Counted from the first letter of the stretch, positions 32,621 through 41,809 are shown. The stretch is DNA of 64,000 bases from JAKZVK01 sp965237575 (GCA_965237575.1 CBDEGI010000003.1:930001-994000), one strand, 5' to 3'. Notes: a model not told the origin generated them from the letters alone. Program-made: numbers and translations.

Positions 32621-34873
32621 TCAAAAATGAACCGGCTGCGCCAAAGCCCCGTTGCCCGCCGAATCCCAAGCGGCAAAACGAACCCACTTCTTTCCCGCAG
32701 TATCAATCGGGATTTCAAAACGGTGATTTCCGAAGGGAGGAAGCTCGGTAGCCGCGATCTCCTTGCGCCCGATCGTCTCTCCATCACCCCAAACAATTTC
32801 GACGAAGTCCAACGGGAACGTCCACTCGACGTCGGCGATTAGCTTTCGCCGGCCCCCTAGACCCTCCACCGCGAAGTCGCGGATCAGCACCTCCCCCGTC
32901 GTCACAAAAAAGTCTCCGGCGCGCAAAGCCTTGGTGATCGGGCTCCAATCTTCATCGAACTTCGGTAGCGGATCGACCTTGATGTAGTTGACGATCAGCT
33001 CGCCGTAGATCTCATCCTCGGGGAACTTGGCGTAGGTGTCGCCTTCCGCGAAGAGGTACTTCGGGCCTGCCCAGTTGTTCATGTCGTCGAGCGTGCCGAG
33101 GCAGCGCGCTTCGCAAATGCGCTTCTCCGATAGATCGGCCGGCAGCGACTGGTAAGCGCCACCCAGGTAACGGTCGCTTTGGAAATGCTCGGTGTGTCGA
33201 ATCTCATCCGGGTACGGTGTCGAGCCCTTGGTGCGCGGATGCGCTTGCCATACCAGGCCCCCTTCACGGCGCAACATCGCCAGCAGATCGGTCGCCGAAC
33301 CCGTGTGGTAGACCGTGCCGTACTGCGGGTGCTGCTCGGTGAACGGCTGGCCTTCCTGGCGGACCTTGGTCCAATAGACAGGGCGCGGGAAGATCAGCGT
33401 GTAGTGTCCGCCGACGTACGCATTGGGTTCCTCGCCCGGCATCAGCAGAAACTCGCGGTCGGAGTGCCGCCGGCAGGCCTTGAAGTAGTTGTCGAGGTCC
33501 TTCACACGTAACGGGCCGGGGTCGTCGGGGGTCCCGTCGCCGTGAAAGTCCGACATCATGGCGATATTGATGCCCAAGCCGCGGAACGCCGGCAGCCATG
33601 TCGGACGCCAGTCGAACGTCCCGGCATCGAGCAACTGCTCGGCGAAGTGCGTGTGGAAGTGGCTGATCGCCACTTGGTAGCCGGGCAGCGGTTTGTAGCG
33701 GTCGTTGTGCGTGAACGCCAGCACGCGCCGTTGCGTTTCGCGCCCACCCTCGGGGCTCAAGTAGAAGTAGACCGCCATGCGCTGCCACGTGCCGGGCGGC
33801 GCGTTATACATCGCGAAGTTGCCTTCAGCGAAGCGCCGCGACTGGTTGACGCGCCGCAGCCACAAGTTGTCGGAGAACCCGTATGGGCGGAACATCTCTT
33901 CGTGGTCCCCGTGGCGCACGCCGACCGAGAACGACTCGTCATCATCCTTGCGATACCAGACGTAGCCTAGGTTTATTTCGATCTCGCGCGCCCAGAAGAA
34001 CTTATGTGGCGGCGGGAAGAAGGCGATCGAGCCCTCGCCGGTCTCGACGATCGCCAAGCGATTGCGGGCGCGCAGCGGCACCGGGTCGTCGTTGACCGAG
34101 CCGCCGAACTCGTACTTCTGCCAGGCGCGGCTCGTGTCGCGCCAGATCACGCGCTCTGCGTCGCCGACCTTGAGTCCCCGCCAGCCCCCTCGGTACTTGT
34201 AGGCGACCGAGGGCTCGTCGGTCTTGGCGATCGCTTCCTGGCGGACGAGATTTGCCCCGCGATATACGGTGAACTCCAGCCGCCCTGAGAAGATACCCAG
34301 TTCGAGACCGTCGAGCGAGACGACCAGGCGCGCGCCGTCGGTTCGCACTTCGCAGCCCGTGATGTTGTAGGCAGCGGCCGAGCGGCGGATCTCGCTCTCC
34401 TTCCTAGGCAGATTCGTGTTGACACCCTCGAGGCCGGGAACGCTCAAAGGCGCGTCCCAGAAAACTTTCCACTTCTCTTTTTCGATGACCTCGGGCGTGA
34501 CGTCCTGTCCGAGTGCTTGGATGGGATTGAGTTGCTGCTGCGAGATGCGCCGCACGCCAGTGGTGACGTGGAACTCCGGCGACAGGTCGCGGGCGAGGGT
34601 GGCCGGGGCACCGGTGGAAGAGCCGGCGTCGGCTTGGCGAATCACCGGCTTGCCGCCGTCCACGCCGAGCACCAAACGCAAACGGTTCCCGCGCTCGCCT
34701 TCCCAACGGACGTCCAGATTGCCTTCGTCCATCGCGGCGGTGAGCCCGTCTTGCGATTGGTAGCCGCCCATGTCGCAGCGAAGCGGCTCCGCGGCCAGGA
34801 AACCCGTGGAGAGGAAGAGAACGGCAAGGAGAACAGCGGCTTGCTTGACTTGCGCCAGGGACTGACGGTTCAT
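32621..34873 (-). CDS. Exported protein of unknown function, PHP/CehA-like candidate
   Basis: Start placed at ATG 34873 (MNRQSLAQVKQAAVLLAVLF, a signal peptide ending LAAEP); the extension to 35008 is unlikely. About 750 residues. The N-terminal half is beta-rich. The C-terminal half has histidine and aspartate clusters such as ISHFHTHFAEQL, IAMMSDFHGDGTPDD, FLLMPGEEPN and VWQAHPRTKG, which fit a metal-dependent PHP or CehA-like hydrolase. A C-terminal beta domain (FVEIVWGDGETIG) follows. No family name is certain. The product is probably periplasmic. Confidence 0.65.
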   Translation of the reverse strand: MNRQSLAQVKQAAVLLAVLFLSTGFLAAEPLRCDMGGYQSQDGLTAAMDEGNLDVRWEGERGNRLRLVLGVDGGKPVIRQADAGSSTGAPATLARDLSPEFHVTTGVRRISQQQLNPIQALGQDVTPEVIEKEKWKVFWDAPLSVPGLEGVNTNLPRKESEIRRSAAAYNITGCEVRTDGARLVVSLDGLELGIFSGRLEFTVYRGANLVRQEAIAKTDEPSVAYKYRGGWRGLKVGDAERVIWRDTSRAWQKYEFGGSVNDDPVPLRARNRLAIVETGEGSIAFFPPPHKFFWAREIEINLGYVWYRKDDDESFSVGVRHGDHEEMFRPYGFSDNLWLRRVNQSRRFAEGNFAMYNAPPGTWQRMAVYFYLSPEGGRETQRRVLAFTHNDRYKPLPGYQVAISHFHTHFAEQLLDAGTFDWRPTWLPAFRGLGINIAMMSDFHGDGTPDDPGPLRVKDLDNYFKACRRHSDREFLLMPGEEPNAYVGGHYTLIFPRPVYWTKVRQEGQPFTEQHPQYGTVYHTGSATDLLAMLRREGGLVWQAHPRTKGSTPYPDEIRHTEHFQSDRYLGGAYQSLPADLSEKRICEARCLGTLDDMNNWAGPKYLFAEGDTYAKFPEDEIYGELIVNYIKVDPLPKFDEDWSPITKALRAGDFFVTTGEVLIRDFAVEGLGGRRKLIADVEWTFPLDFVEIVWGDGETIGRKEIAATELPPFGNHRFEIPIDTAGKKWVRFAAWDSAGNGALAQPVHF

Positions 34874-35032
34874 GCGGGACCTCCCGAAGACGTGGTGATG
34901 GGCGCTTACGCCCATGGGGCGCAGCCCTAGATAGAGTCCCACAATTGGAAAGGAAGAACAGCAAGCGTCAGAGCCGCGACAGAGTGGAGCTACGCGCTGA
35001 CGCACCATGCCGGGCCCAGCCCCGACGACACT

Positions 35033-36547
35033 CTATACGGCGACCTTCCCAGGGCTCTGCGTTGGCAGGCTGATCGACTCAACTCTATTGAGAGCTTGCG
35101 ACAACCCAGAGCTGCTCTTCTGTGGCCGCGACGCTCTCACGATCGTTTCGAGCTTCCGCAACGCCGCCGTCGGTTGGATCAGTCCGCGGCCGCTATGCAT
35201 GTTGTGGAAGCCGGGACCGATCTCGCGGCAGGTAGTATAAATCGCCTCTTTGACATGCTCCACCGTTGCCTGCGGGAAGGCCTCCCACAGCAAGGCGACG
35301 GTTCCCGATACGTGCGGAGCGGCCATCGACGTCCCGTCAAGGTCGTCATAGGGCTCGGCGCCGGTTTCCAGTACGTACGCCGTCGGAATGGCCGAGCGCA
35401 CAGCGACGCCCGGGGCGCACAGATCCGGCTTAACGTACATCTCGCCCTCGCCCCACACGAACGCCCCCCCGCCGCTGAAGTCCGCGACCTCGTTGTCGCG
35501 GTTGACCGAGCCCACCGCGCAGGCGTCGCGATGGTTGGCCGGACTGCCGGTCACTCCCAGCCCGGAGTTACCCACCGAGAACGACGGAAAGACACCGAGC
35601 AGTCCAAGGTTGTGGACCGTGGGATCGTAGGCTTGGTTGTAGCCCGAGCCCCCCAGCGAGAGGTTCAAGACCTTCACGCCTTGGCGCACGCACCACTCCA
35701 TGCCGCGCACGATTTGCTTCGTGGTGCCGTTACCCTGCGGCAGCACCAGCGCCGACACGAGCCTCGCACCCGGAGCAACGCCGACCGACACGCCGCTGCC
35801 CGCGCCGCCGGCGATCGTACCCGCCGTGTGGGTGCCATGGAAACCGGAATCGTATCGCGGCGTACCCGTCAAAGCGTGGCCGAACTGGTCGAAGGCCTCC
35901 CAGGCGCTGATCCGCCCCTCGAGGTCAGGATGCTTGGGATCGATGCCCGTGTCGAGATGCCCGACCGTGACGCCCTTGCCGGTGAGGCCTTCCTTCCACA
36001 CTTGGGGAATGTCGATGTGCTCCAACCCCCAGGCTGCTTCCCGGGCCGGATCGCCGGCCACCGCGTTGGGCCGCCGCGTCGCCACGCGAAAGGGCTCGGG
36101 CAGGTGCTCGGCCTTGTTCGTAATGATGCGGGCGACGTTCTTGTTCGAAGCGAGCTTCTTGATCCAATCCGGCGAGGCGAGAAACGAGACCGAGTTGGTC
36201 AGCCACGAGGAGACCAGAACTCCGCTTCCCGAGTGCGGGTCCGGGTGCGCCGCCGCGCCCGAGGATTCGACCGACACCGGCAAGCTGGGAATCGACATGC
36301 GGGCGTTGCGTTTGAGCAGCGCCCCCGCGACAACGTCCAGGCTCTTCATGACGGCCGACTCGAGGATCTGAATTTTCTCGGCGCGCGCCTCGGGCTCGGA
36401 CGCGAGCAAGACCCGCTGTTCGGGCTTGCGGTAGACCGACCGGAAGATGACAATCACATCGGTCACGAACCCCGCCGCTACTCGTTGGGCGACGTTCTTC
36501 TCGACTTTCTCGCGATGCGGCGGCAGGGTCTTGAAACGGGTAGGCAC
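35033..36547 (-). CDS. S8 subtilisin-like serine peptidase
   Basis: The 504-residue product has the complete triad: Asp199 in GHLDTGIDPKHPDLEG, His237 in GFHGTHTAGTIAGG and Ser407 in DGTSMAAPHVSG, with Asn in the oxyanion region. The first 165 residues resemble an inhibitor-like propeptide (VIVIFRSVYRKPE), but no signal peptide is visible at the GTG 36547 start, so it is either cytoplasmic or exported by other means. Length and motif spacing fit bacterial subtilases. Confidence 0.9.
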   Translation of the reverse strand: MPTRFKTLPPHREKVEKNVAQRVAAGFVTDVIVIFRSVYRKPEQRVLLASEPEARAEKIQILESAVMKSLDVVAGALLKRNARMSIPSLPVSVESSGAAAHPDPHSGSGVLVSSWLTNSVSFLASPDWIKKLASNKNVARIITNKAEHLPEPFRVATRRPNAVAGDPAREAAWGLEHIDIPQVWKEGLTGKGVTVGHLDTGIDPKHPDLEGRISAWEAFDQFGHALTGTPRYDSGFHGTHTAGTIAGGAGSGVSVGVAPGARLVSALVLPQGNGTTKQIVRGMEWCVRQGVKVLNLSLGGSGYNQAYDPTVHNLGLLGVFPSFSVGNSGLGVTGSPANHRDACAVGSVNRDNEVADFSGGGAFVWGEGEMYVKPDLCAPGVAVRSAIPTAYVLETGAEPYDDLDGTSMAAPHVSGTVALLWEAFPQATVEHVKEAIYTTCREIGPGFHNMHSGRGLIQPTAALRKLETIVRASRPQKSSSGLSQALNRVESISLPTQSPGKVAV

Positions 36548-36982
36548 GACGACAGCAGGCTCCTACATCCATTCTGCCGGTAGGGGCGGCGCGTTCCGCC
36601 TCGATCGCGGCGCCCGAGACGCGCTAACTGTCTGACTGGAGGTGACTTACAGAAAGCTCAAAGTTCCGTGACTCTTTGGCAGGCTGCCGGAACCAGCGCA
36701 ACCTCAACCAACACCCGGCGAGAGCGACAGCCGTGACTGATGCGGATCCCCGAATCGGCACAGAAGGGTTGGCTGGATGTCATCTAGTCCTGTAGGGCAC
36801 GAAAAACCTTGAGATGAAGTCAGTCTCTAGAGTACAGTCCAGTGCCAGGAGACCTACACCGACCACGGATTTCGGAGACCGGCCGAATCGCGTGGCCGGC
36901 GTGGCACAGCGGGATGACCTCAACCTCGCTGATACCCAGTTCACCCTCAACGAGATTGATGGTCTTCTCTTTGCGCCTGACG
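36548..36982. other. Gene-free stretch at the edge of an element remnant
   Basis: No gene with convincing support. It separates the subtilase from the small minus-strand genes that lead to the tRNA fragment. Confidence 0.4.
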
Positions 36983-37396
36983 TTATGGTCCGGCGGTACC
37001 CCGGGCATCTGGGTGACCACGGACTGAGTCTTGCGGTAGTTTCGTCTCACAGCCCGCCTCCACCGAAACCGCTAAAATCTCCCCACCAAAGTCCCCTCCA
37101 GAAGGCCCACCAAAGTCCGCGCCTCCCATGTCTCCCGAACCGATGTCAGCGGCTTCGACTTCGGAGCCACCAGCTTGGGCGGGTCCGGCCTCGCTTGCAC
37201 CAACTTCAAGAGAAACATCGGGGGCCGACGAATCGGCCCCCTCCACGTTAGCGTTGGCTTCGGCCTGCGCTTCAGCAAACGCAGGCCCCATCTCAAGCTC
37301 CCACTCAACGGGCATGAACGAGTTAGGATCGAGAATCACCCCCTGCCTGTCGTAGTGATTGGCAAGGGATCCCGCCAGCGCAGTCTGCTGCTTCAT
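36983..37396 (-). CDS. Small protein of unknown function in element remnant
   Basis: The 137-residue product begins MKQQTALAGSLANHYDRQGV, is acidic and Ala/Glu-rich in the middle and has a Gly/Asp-rich stretch (GSGDMGGADFGGPSGGDFGG). It overlaps the 147-bp tandem duplication, so its first 44 codons exist twice; the upstream copy, starting at 37543, stops after MSQRTKRMC. I recognise no family. The frame runs on past any clear domain into 36983. Confidence 0.45.
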   Translation of the reverse strand: MKQQTALAGSLANHYDRQGVILDPNSFMPVEWELEMGPAFAEAQAEANANVEGADSSAPDVSLEVGASEAGPAQAGGSEVEAADIGSGDMGGADFGGPSGGDFGGEILAVSVEAGCETKLPQDSVRGHPDARGTAGP

Positions 37397-37580
37397 CAGG
37401 TCTCGATATCAGCACATCCTCTTCGTCCTCTGGCTCATCTCAAGCTCCCACTCAACGGGCATGAACGAGTTAGGATCGAGAATCACCCCCTGCCTGTCGT
37501 AGTGATTGGCAAGGGATCCCGCCAGCGCAGTCTGCTGCTTCATCAGGTCTCGATATCAGCACATCCTCTTCGTCCTCTGG
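37289..37580. repeat. 147-bp-period tandem duplication
   Basis: 37289-37433 and 37436-37580 are identical over 145 bases. The unit covers the end of one small gene and the start of the next, and its period is a multiple of three. Perfect identity implies a very recent event, or an assembly artefact. Confidence 0.9.
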
Positions 37581-37622
37581 GTAGGGATCATCTTCAGCAA
37601 GAAACTCGTCAAGAAGATCCAT
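37470..37622 (-). CDS. Small acidic protein of unknown function
   Basis: ATG 37622 opens MDLLDEFLAEDDPYPEDEED and runs 50 residues, the last part inside the tandem duplication. The start overlaps the end of the preceding small gene by 14 bases. This tight packing, and that of the next gene, is phage- or element-like. No homologue recognised. Confidence 0.4.
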   Translation of the reverse strand: MDLLDEFLAEDDPYPEDEEDVLISRPDEAADCAGGIPCQSLRQAGGDSRS

Positions 37623-37791
37623 GATCCTTTCCCCCGTTGGGTGACGGCTTCTCACCTGTCCACAACTGCGTAGCCTTGCGCTTCCTGGTGAGATGCACCT
37701 TCTTCTGTTTTCGCTGCTCGTCAAGTCGAGCGATCTCCGCCTCAAGCTGGCGGATCTCGGTCTGCATGGTTTGAGTCGTTTGGTCCATCAC
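37609..37791 (-). CDS. Small coiled-coil protein of unknown function
   Basis: ATG 37791, with a strong ribosome-binding site AAAGGAGA seven bases upstream, opens MMDQTTQTMQTEIRQLEAEI and continues as a charged coiled coil (ARLDEQRKQKKVHLTRKRK). Sixty residues. It is the first gene next to the tRNA fragment. Confidence 0.5.
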   Translation of the reverse strand: MMDQTTQTMQTEIRQLEAEIARLDEQRKQKKVHLTRKRKATQLWTGEKPSPNGGKDHGSS

Positions 37792-37933
37792 GAGTCTCCT
37801 TTCAAGGTGTCTGACTTTTTGTCTGACTTTGGGGCATCATTTCGGGGCACACTCCGTCCCTTCGTGTCACCTTCTGTCAGGGTTAAGTTGTTGAAAGAAC
37901 TGGATAAACCTTGTAGAGTGGGAGGGTTGTTCT

Positions 37934-37983
37934 CTACCCTGACACGGTAGAGGTCAGGCGTTCGAGTCGCCTCGATCCCACCA
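37934..37983 (+). other. 3' half of tRNA-Val(GAC), likely attachment-site scar
   Basis: CTACC-CTGACAC-GGTAG is a perfect anticodon arm with anticodon GAC, U33 and A37. It is followed by the variable loop, T-arm AGGCG-TTCGAGT-CGCCT, acceptor strand CGATCCC, discriminator A and CCA. The 26 bases before it bear no D-arm and nothing complementary to CGATCCC. The half-gene therefore starts in the anticodon arm, where tyrosine integrases often cross over. It looks like attR of an element lying to the left, or a scar of one. Confidence 0.75.
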
Positions 37984-38123
37984 TCCGAAATACGGATGCA
38001 AGGCCCTGATCCCTGACGGGCCATTTGGCCCGATCAGCGGGACTTTGCGTCCCAGCTTCGCTTCACCTTGGACCGAGATCCGGCCTAACCGTGGCCGCTT
38101 GCCTCTGGTCGATCGTCCTCGGC

Positions 38124-39590
38124 TCAGTACTTCGGCACGCTGGGGTCGATCTGGTCGCTCCAGGCGAGAATGCCGCCCTTGAGGTTCTTCACCTTCGCGA
38201 AGCCGGCTTGCTGGAGAAATCCAACGGCCTTGGCGCTGCGCATGCCCGATTTGCAGTGCACCACGATATCGTCGGCCGAGTTCAGCTCGTTCACTCGATT
38301 CGGCAACTGGCCCAGCGGAATCAGGGTGGTGCCGTCCAAACGGCAGATGTCGTACTCGTGCGGCTCGCGCACGTCGAGCACGAACAGCGGCTCGCCGGCG
38401 TCAAGCTTCGACTTCAAATCCGTCACCGTGATCTCGGGTACGCCAGTCTGCTCAGACACGTCTTGCGCCTCCTGCTGCGGGATGCCGCAGAATTCCTGGT
38501 AGTCGATCAACTCGGTCACCGTCGGGTTGTCGCCGCAGACCGGGCACTCGGGGTTCTTGCGCAGTTTCAGTTCGCGGAAGCGCATGTTGAGCGCGTCGTA
38601 GAGCACCAAGCGCCCGCTGAGCGTCTCGCCCTTGCCGATGATCAGCTTGACCGTCTCGGTGGCCTGCATGCTCCCGACGAGCGCCGGCAGAATGCCCAGC
38701 ACGCCACCCTCGGCGCAGCTCGGCACCAACCCAGGCGGCGGTGGTTCGGGATAGAGGCAACGATAGCAAGGGCCGTCGCCGTGGTGGAACACCGTCGCCT
38801 GGCCTTCGAAGCGGAAGATCGAGCCGTAAACGTTCGGCTTGTTGAGCAGGACGCAGGCGTCGTTCACCAGGTAGCGCGTCGGGAAGTTGTCGGTCCCGTC
38901 GACGACCACGTCGTAGTCCTTGATGATGGCGAGCGCATTCTCGCTCGAGAGCGCCGTCTCGTACTTGACGATCTCGACGTGGGGGTTGATGTCGGCCATG
39001 CGCTCGGCGGCGGAGTCGAGCTTGGGACGGCCGATGTCCTTGGTGCCGTGGATGACCTGGCGCTGCAGGTTGGTCACGTCCACCGTGTCGAAATCGACGA
39101 TGCCGATCTTGCCCACGCCGGCGGCGGCGAGGTAGAGCCCCAGGGGGGCGCCGAGGCCGCCGGTGCCGATCATCAGCACCTTGGCCTGCTTGAGCTTCAA
39201 CTGCCCCTCCATGCCCACCTCGGGCATGATCAAGTGCCGGCTGTAGCGCTGGATCTCCTCGTTCGTCAGCGTGGCGGCCGGCTCGGCAGTCACTGGAGCA
39301 GCCGTGAGCGGCGAAGCGCCGCCGCCCGCGATCGAGGGGACGATGCTGATCACGCCGTCGTCCGCGACCGGGGTCTTCTCTTTATCGAGGTAGCGGATGT
39401 CTTCGTCATCGACATAGCAATTCACGAAGCTGCGCAGCTTGCCCTCGTCGTTGAACAGATGCCGCTTCAGGTCGGCGTGCTCGGCGGTGAGCTTGTCGAG
39501 CGCTTCGCCCACGGTGGAGGCTTTCACCTCCACCGCATCGGAGCCGCCGGCGTACTGCCTGAGCGGCGTGGGAATCAGAATCTTAGCCAT
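38124..39590 (-). CDS. moeZ: CysO/ThiS-MoeB-rhodanese fusion (sulfur-carrier activating protein)
   Basis: Three domains in 488 residues. Residues 1-91 form a ubiquitin-like sulfur carrier ending in Gly89-Gly90 (SIVPSIAGG). Residues about 105-365 are an E1-like adenylyltransferase with GTGGLGAPLG at 142-151 and zinc ligands Cys275, Cys278, Cys349 and Cys352. Residues 385-488 are a rhodanese with active Cys446 in VVHCKSGMRS. In mycobacteria CysO and MoeZ are separate and feed CysM. Here the carrier's C-terminus is buried in a chain, so cutting after Gly-Gly would be needed for normal carrier chemistry. The next gene upstream encodes a JAMM protease. Overlap with it is 8 bases. Confidence 0.88.
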   Translation of the reverse strand: MAKILIPTPLRQYAGGSDAVEVKASTVGEALDKLTAEHADLKRHLFNDEGKLRSFVNCYVDDEDIRYLDKEKTPVADDGVISIVPSIAGGGASPLTAAPVTAEPAATLTNEEIQRYSRHLIMPEVGMEGQLKLKQAKVLMIGTGGLGAPLGLYLAAAGVGKIGIVDFDTVDVTNLQRQVIHGTKDIGRPKLDSAAERMADINPHVEIVKYETALSSENALAIIKDYDVVVDGTDNFPTRYLVNDACVLLNKPNVYGSIFRFEGQATVFHHGDGPCYRCLYPEPPPPGLVPSCAEGGVLGILPALVGSMQATETVKLIIGKGETLSGRLVLYDALNMRFRELKLRKNPECPVCGDNPTVTELIDYQEFCGIPQQEAQDVSEQTGVPEITVTDLKSKLDAGEPLFVLDVREPHEYDICRLDGTTLIPLGQLPNRVNELNSADDIVVHCKSGMRSAKAVGFLQQAGFAKVKNLKGGILAWSDQIDPSVPKY

Positions 39591-40014
39591 TGCTGCCTCC
39601 GTATTCGAGTTCTTCCTTGTCGGCCTGCGTCTGGTCGGGATCGGGCAGCCAACTATTGGCGTGATCGAACTCGCCTTGTTTGATCGAGAGCACGACGAAG
39701 GAGTACCAGGGGCACGAGTTCTTCAAGTCGGTCTCAGAAAAGTATGCATCGCAGTCGGGGTGCGAATGATAGATGCCGATCAACTCCAGCTTCCGTGCGC
39801 GCGCTTGGGCGTCGGCGGCCAGCAGCGCCTTCTGCTCCAGCACGTAGCGCTCGGCTTGGGGCCCGTCATGGACGTTCTCCATCCGCAGGGCCTTGCTCAC
39901 AACCTTGGCGCCATTGGCAGAGGAGCCGAGCATCACGCCGACACACTCGTTGGGATAGATCGCGCGCGCATGCGCGATCATCTCGTCCCAAGGCGCCGGC
40001 TCGATGCGTATCAT
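39583..40014 (-). CDS. mec: JAMM/MPN-type zinc peptidase (Mec-like)
   Basis: Preferred start is ATG 40014 (MIRIEPAPWDEMIAHARAIY). The JAMM motif is complete: Glu in PNECVGVMLGS, then HSHPDCDAYFSETD (H-x-H-x7-S-x2-D). Mec+ of mycobacteria removes the new cysteine from CysO. A homologue here could cleave the fused carrier or release cysteine from it. It sits between the fusion gene and cysM with overlapping ends on both sides, so the three are one operon. Confidence 0.88.
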   Translation of the reverse strand: MIRIEPAPWDEMIAHARAIYPNECVGVMLGSSANGAKVVSKALRMENVHDGPQAERYVLEQKALLAADAQARARKLELIGIYHSHPDCDAYFSETDLKNSCPWYSFVVLSIKQGEFDHANSWLPDPDQTQADKEELEYGGSNG

Positions 40015-40952
40015 TCGTGGTCCCAAAACTGCTCGCTCAGATATTTGTCCGCCGCGTCGCAAAGCACGGTGACGATCACGCCCTCACGGATGCCGGCCGC
40101 CACTCGCAGCGCCGCGACAACGTTCGCCCCGGACGAGATACCGACCAGCAAACCTTCGTCCTTGGCCAGCCGTTTAACTACCTCGTAGGCGTCCTCGGTC
40201 TCGACGTGCAGGTTCTCGTCGGCCAGCGTCGAGTCATAGATGCCGGGCACGAGCGCCGTGGGCATGTGCTTGAGGCCTTCCAGTCCGTGGAACCCCGAGG
40301 AGGGCTGCATCGAAATCAGTTGCACATCCTTCGAATACTCCCGCAACCGCCGCCCGACCCCGACGAAGGTGCCGCTGGTGCCGAGCCCGGTAACGAAGTG
40401 CGTAACCCGTCCCTCGGTCTGGTTCCAAATCTCGACTCCGGTCTGTTCGTAATGCGCCAGCCAGTTGGCCGGATTGTTGTACTGGTCCGGATAGAAATAG
40501 GCGCTCGGGTTCCGCTGGTACTCCGCGCGGCAGGCGCGGATGGCCCCGTCGGAGCTTTCGGCCGGATCTGTCAACACGACCTCTGCACCGTAGGCTTTGA
40601 GGATGCGCTTGCGTTCGCGCGAGGCGTTCTCCGGCAGGAACAGCTTGACCCGGTACCCCTTCGCGGCGGCGATCATGGCGTAGGCGATGCCCGTGTTCCC
40701 GCTAGTGGCATCGATGATCGTCCCACCCGGCTTGAGCTTGCCGGTGCGCTCACCGTCGCGGATCATGTTGAGCGCAGGCCGGTCCTTCACCGAGCCGCCG
40801 GGGTTGAAAGCCTCAGCCTTTCCGTAGATCTCAACGCCCGGATGCTCACCGGCGATCCGCGGAAGGTGGATCAGAGGCGTGTTCCCGACTTGATCGAGAA
40901 GCGTTGTGGCCCTTGCCAGATGAGCCGCTTGTGCCATGGCTACGTTTTCCAT
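40011..40952 (-). CDS. cysM: Cysteine synthase, CysM/CysK family
   Basis: The 313-residue fold-type II PLP enzyme has the Schiff-base lysine in NPGGSVKDRPAL and the phosphate loop TSGNTG. A second possible start five codons in (MAQAAHLARATTLLDQVGNT) is the more usual N-terminus. The presence of JAMM and CysO-type genes argues for the O-phosphoserine, protein-thiocarboxylate-using type rather than the sulfide-using CysK, but that is context inference. Confidence 0.88.
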   Translation of the reverse strand: MENVAMAQAAHLARATTLLDQVGNTPLIHLPRIAGEHPGVEIYGKAEAFNPGGSVKDRPALNMIRDGERTGKLKPGGTIIDATSGNTGIAYAMIAAAKGYRVKLFLPENASRERKRILKAYGAEVVLTDPAESSDGAIRACRAEYQRNPSAYFYPDQYNNPANWLAHYEQTGVEIWNQTEGRVTHFVTGLGTSGTFVGVGRRLREYSKDVQLISMQPSSGFHGLEGLKHMPTALVPGIYDSTLADENLHVETEDAYEVVKRLAKDEGLLVGISSGANVVAALRVAAGIREGVIVTVLCDAADKYLSEQFWDHE

Positions 40953-41437
40953 CCCCAGCCTCGTGCCATTGTAGACGAACTGCGAGAACCCGACAAACGA
41001 AGGCCCACCTCAAAGTCTCCCAACAGCCTGCCGCTGCTTTGATCCTATGGAATCGCCCCTATCCCTGTCAACAAACAGGAGATTGACTCCAAGCGCGCCT
41101 CGGACCACTCCGAATTTCGCGCGATCTACCATGTAAGCTGTTGATTCCAAACTTATTACCTTGAACACTTCTTGCTCCGCAAACCCTGGATCGACCCCGA
41201 ATCAGTGGTAGTCTGTCGAGACGGCAACCCTCTTTGTCGTCGCACCGCGAAAAGTTTCACCGGGAGTGTCGATCCTGGTTGCTCTCGTCCGTCGTATCTA
41301 TAGAAATGGGAAATTCGATGCTGGAGTGGTACACGGTTGATTACGGTGGGGTACCCTTTCTGGTCGGACCTATCGCCAAGCCCCATCGGGGGCAACAGCG
41401 GGGGGACAGATTTACCCGTCATCGAACAGGAGCGACC

Positions 41438-41809
41438 ATGCGCTATATGTTGCTGATTTTCTTGGACGAGCAAGCCGAGGCACAGAAGTCGGAGAAGGAA
41501 CGCAAGGCCATGTTTGATCGGTGTGCGATTCACGCCTCAGAGCTGAAGGAGAGTGGCGCACTCCAGGCCGCCTCGCCGCTTCAGCCGACCTCGACAGCCA
41601 AGACAGTGCGTTCGCAGGATGGCCGCACCCTAGTGACCGAGGGTCCCTTCGCTGAAACCAAAGAGCAGCTTGGCGGCTTCTACGTCGTCGACTGCGAAGA
41701 TCTTGACCACGCCCTTCGCTTGGCCGACGAAGTCGGCCGCATTCACAACAATGCTTCGGGAGCGGTCGAGGTCAGGCCGCTGCTCGATATGGGGCCGGCG
41801 GAAGCGTAG
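41438..41809 (+). CDS. YCII/DGPF-domain protein
   Basis: ATG 41438, with AGGAGCG upstream, gives a 123-residue protein with the family markers MRYMLLIFLDE and TEGPFAETKEQLGGFYVV. Proteins of this fold are small alpha-beta barrels. They are frequently encoded next to ECF42 sigma factors, whose targets they are. The longer frame from 41234 is rejected because it starts in noncoding sequence. A paralogue lies 69 bases downstream. Confidence 0.88.
   Translation: MRYMLLIFLDEQAEAQKSEKERKAMFDRCAIHASELKESGALQAASPLQPTSTAKTVRSQDGRTLVTEGPFAETKEQLGGFYVVDCEDLDHALRLADEVGRIHNNASGAVEVRPLLDMGPAEA

Noticed and set aside
35096..36583. 495-residue open frame on the plus strand
   Set aside because: Antisense to the subtilase, whose catalytic triad is intact.
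37788..38024. 78-residue open frame on the minus strand ending near a tRNA-like sequence
   Set aside because: Its first half is the translated complement of the tRNA-Val fragment, a common false gene.
38025..39683. 552-residue open frame on the plus strand
   Set aside because: Shadow of the fused sulfur-carrier gene on the minus strand, with no recognisable domain.
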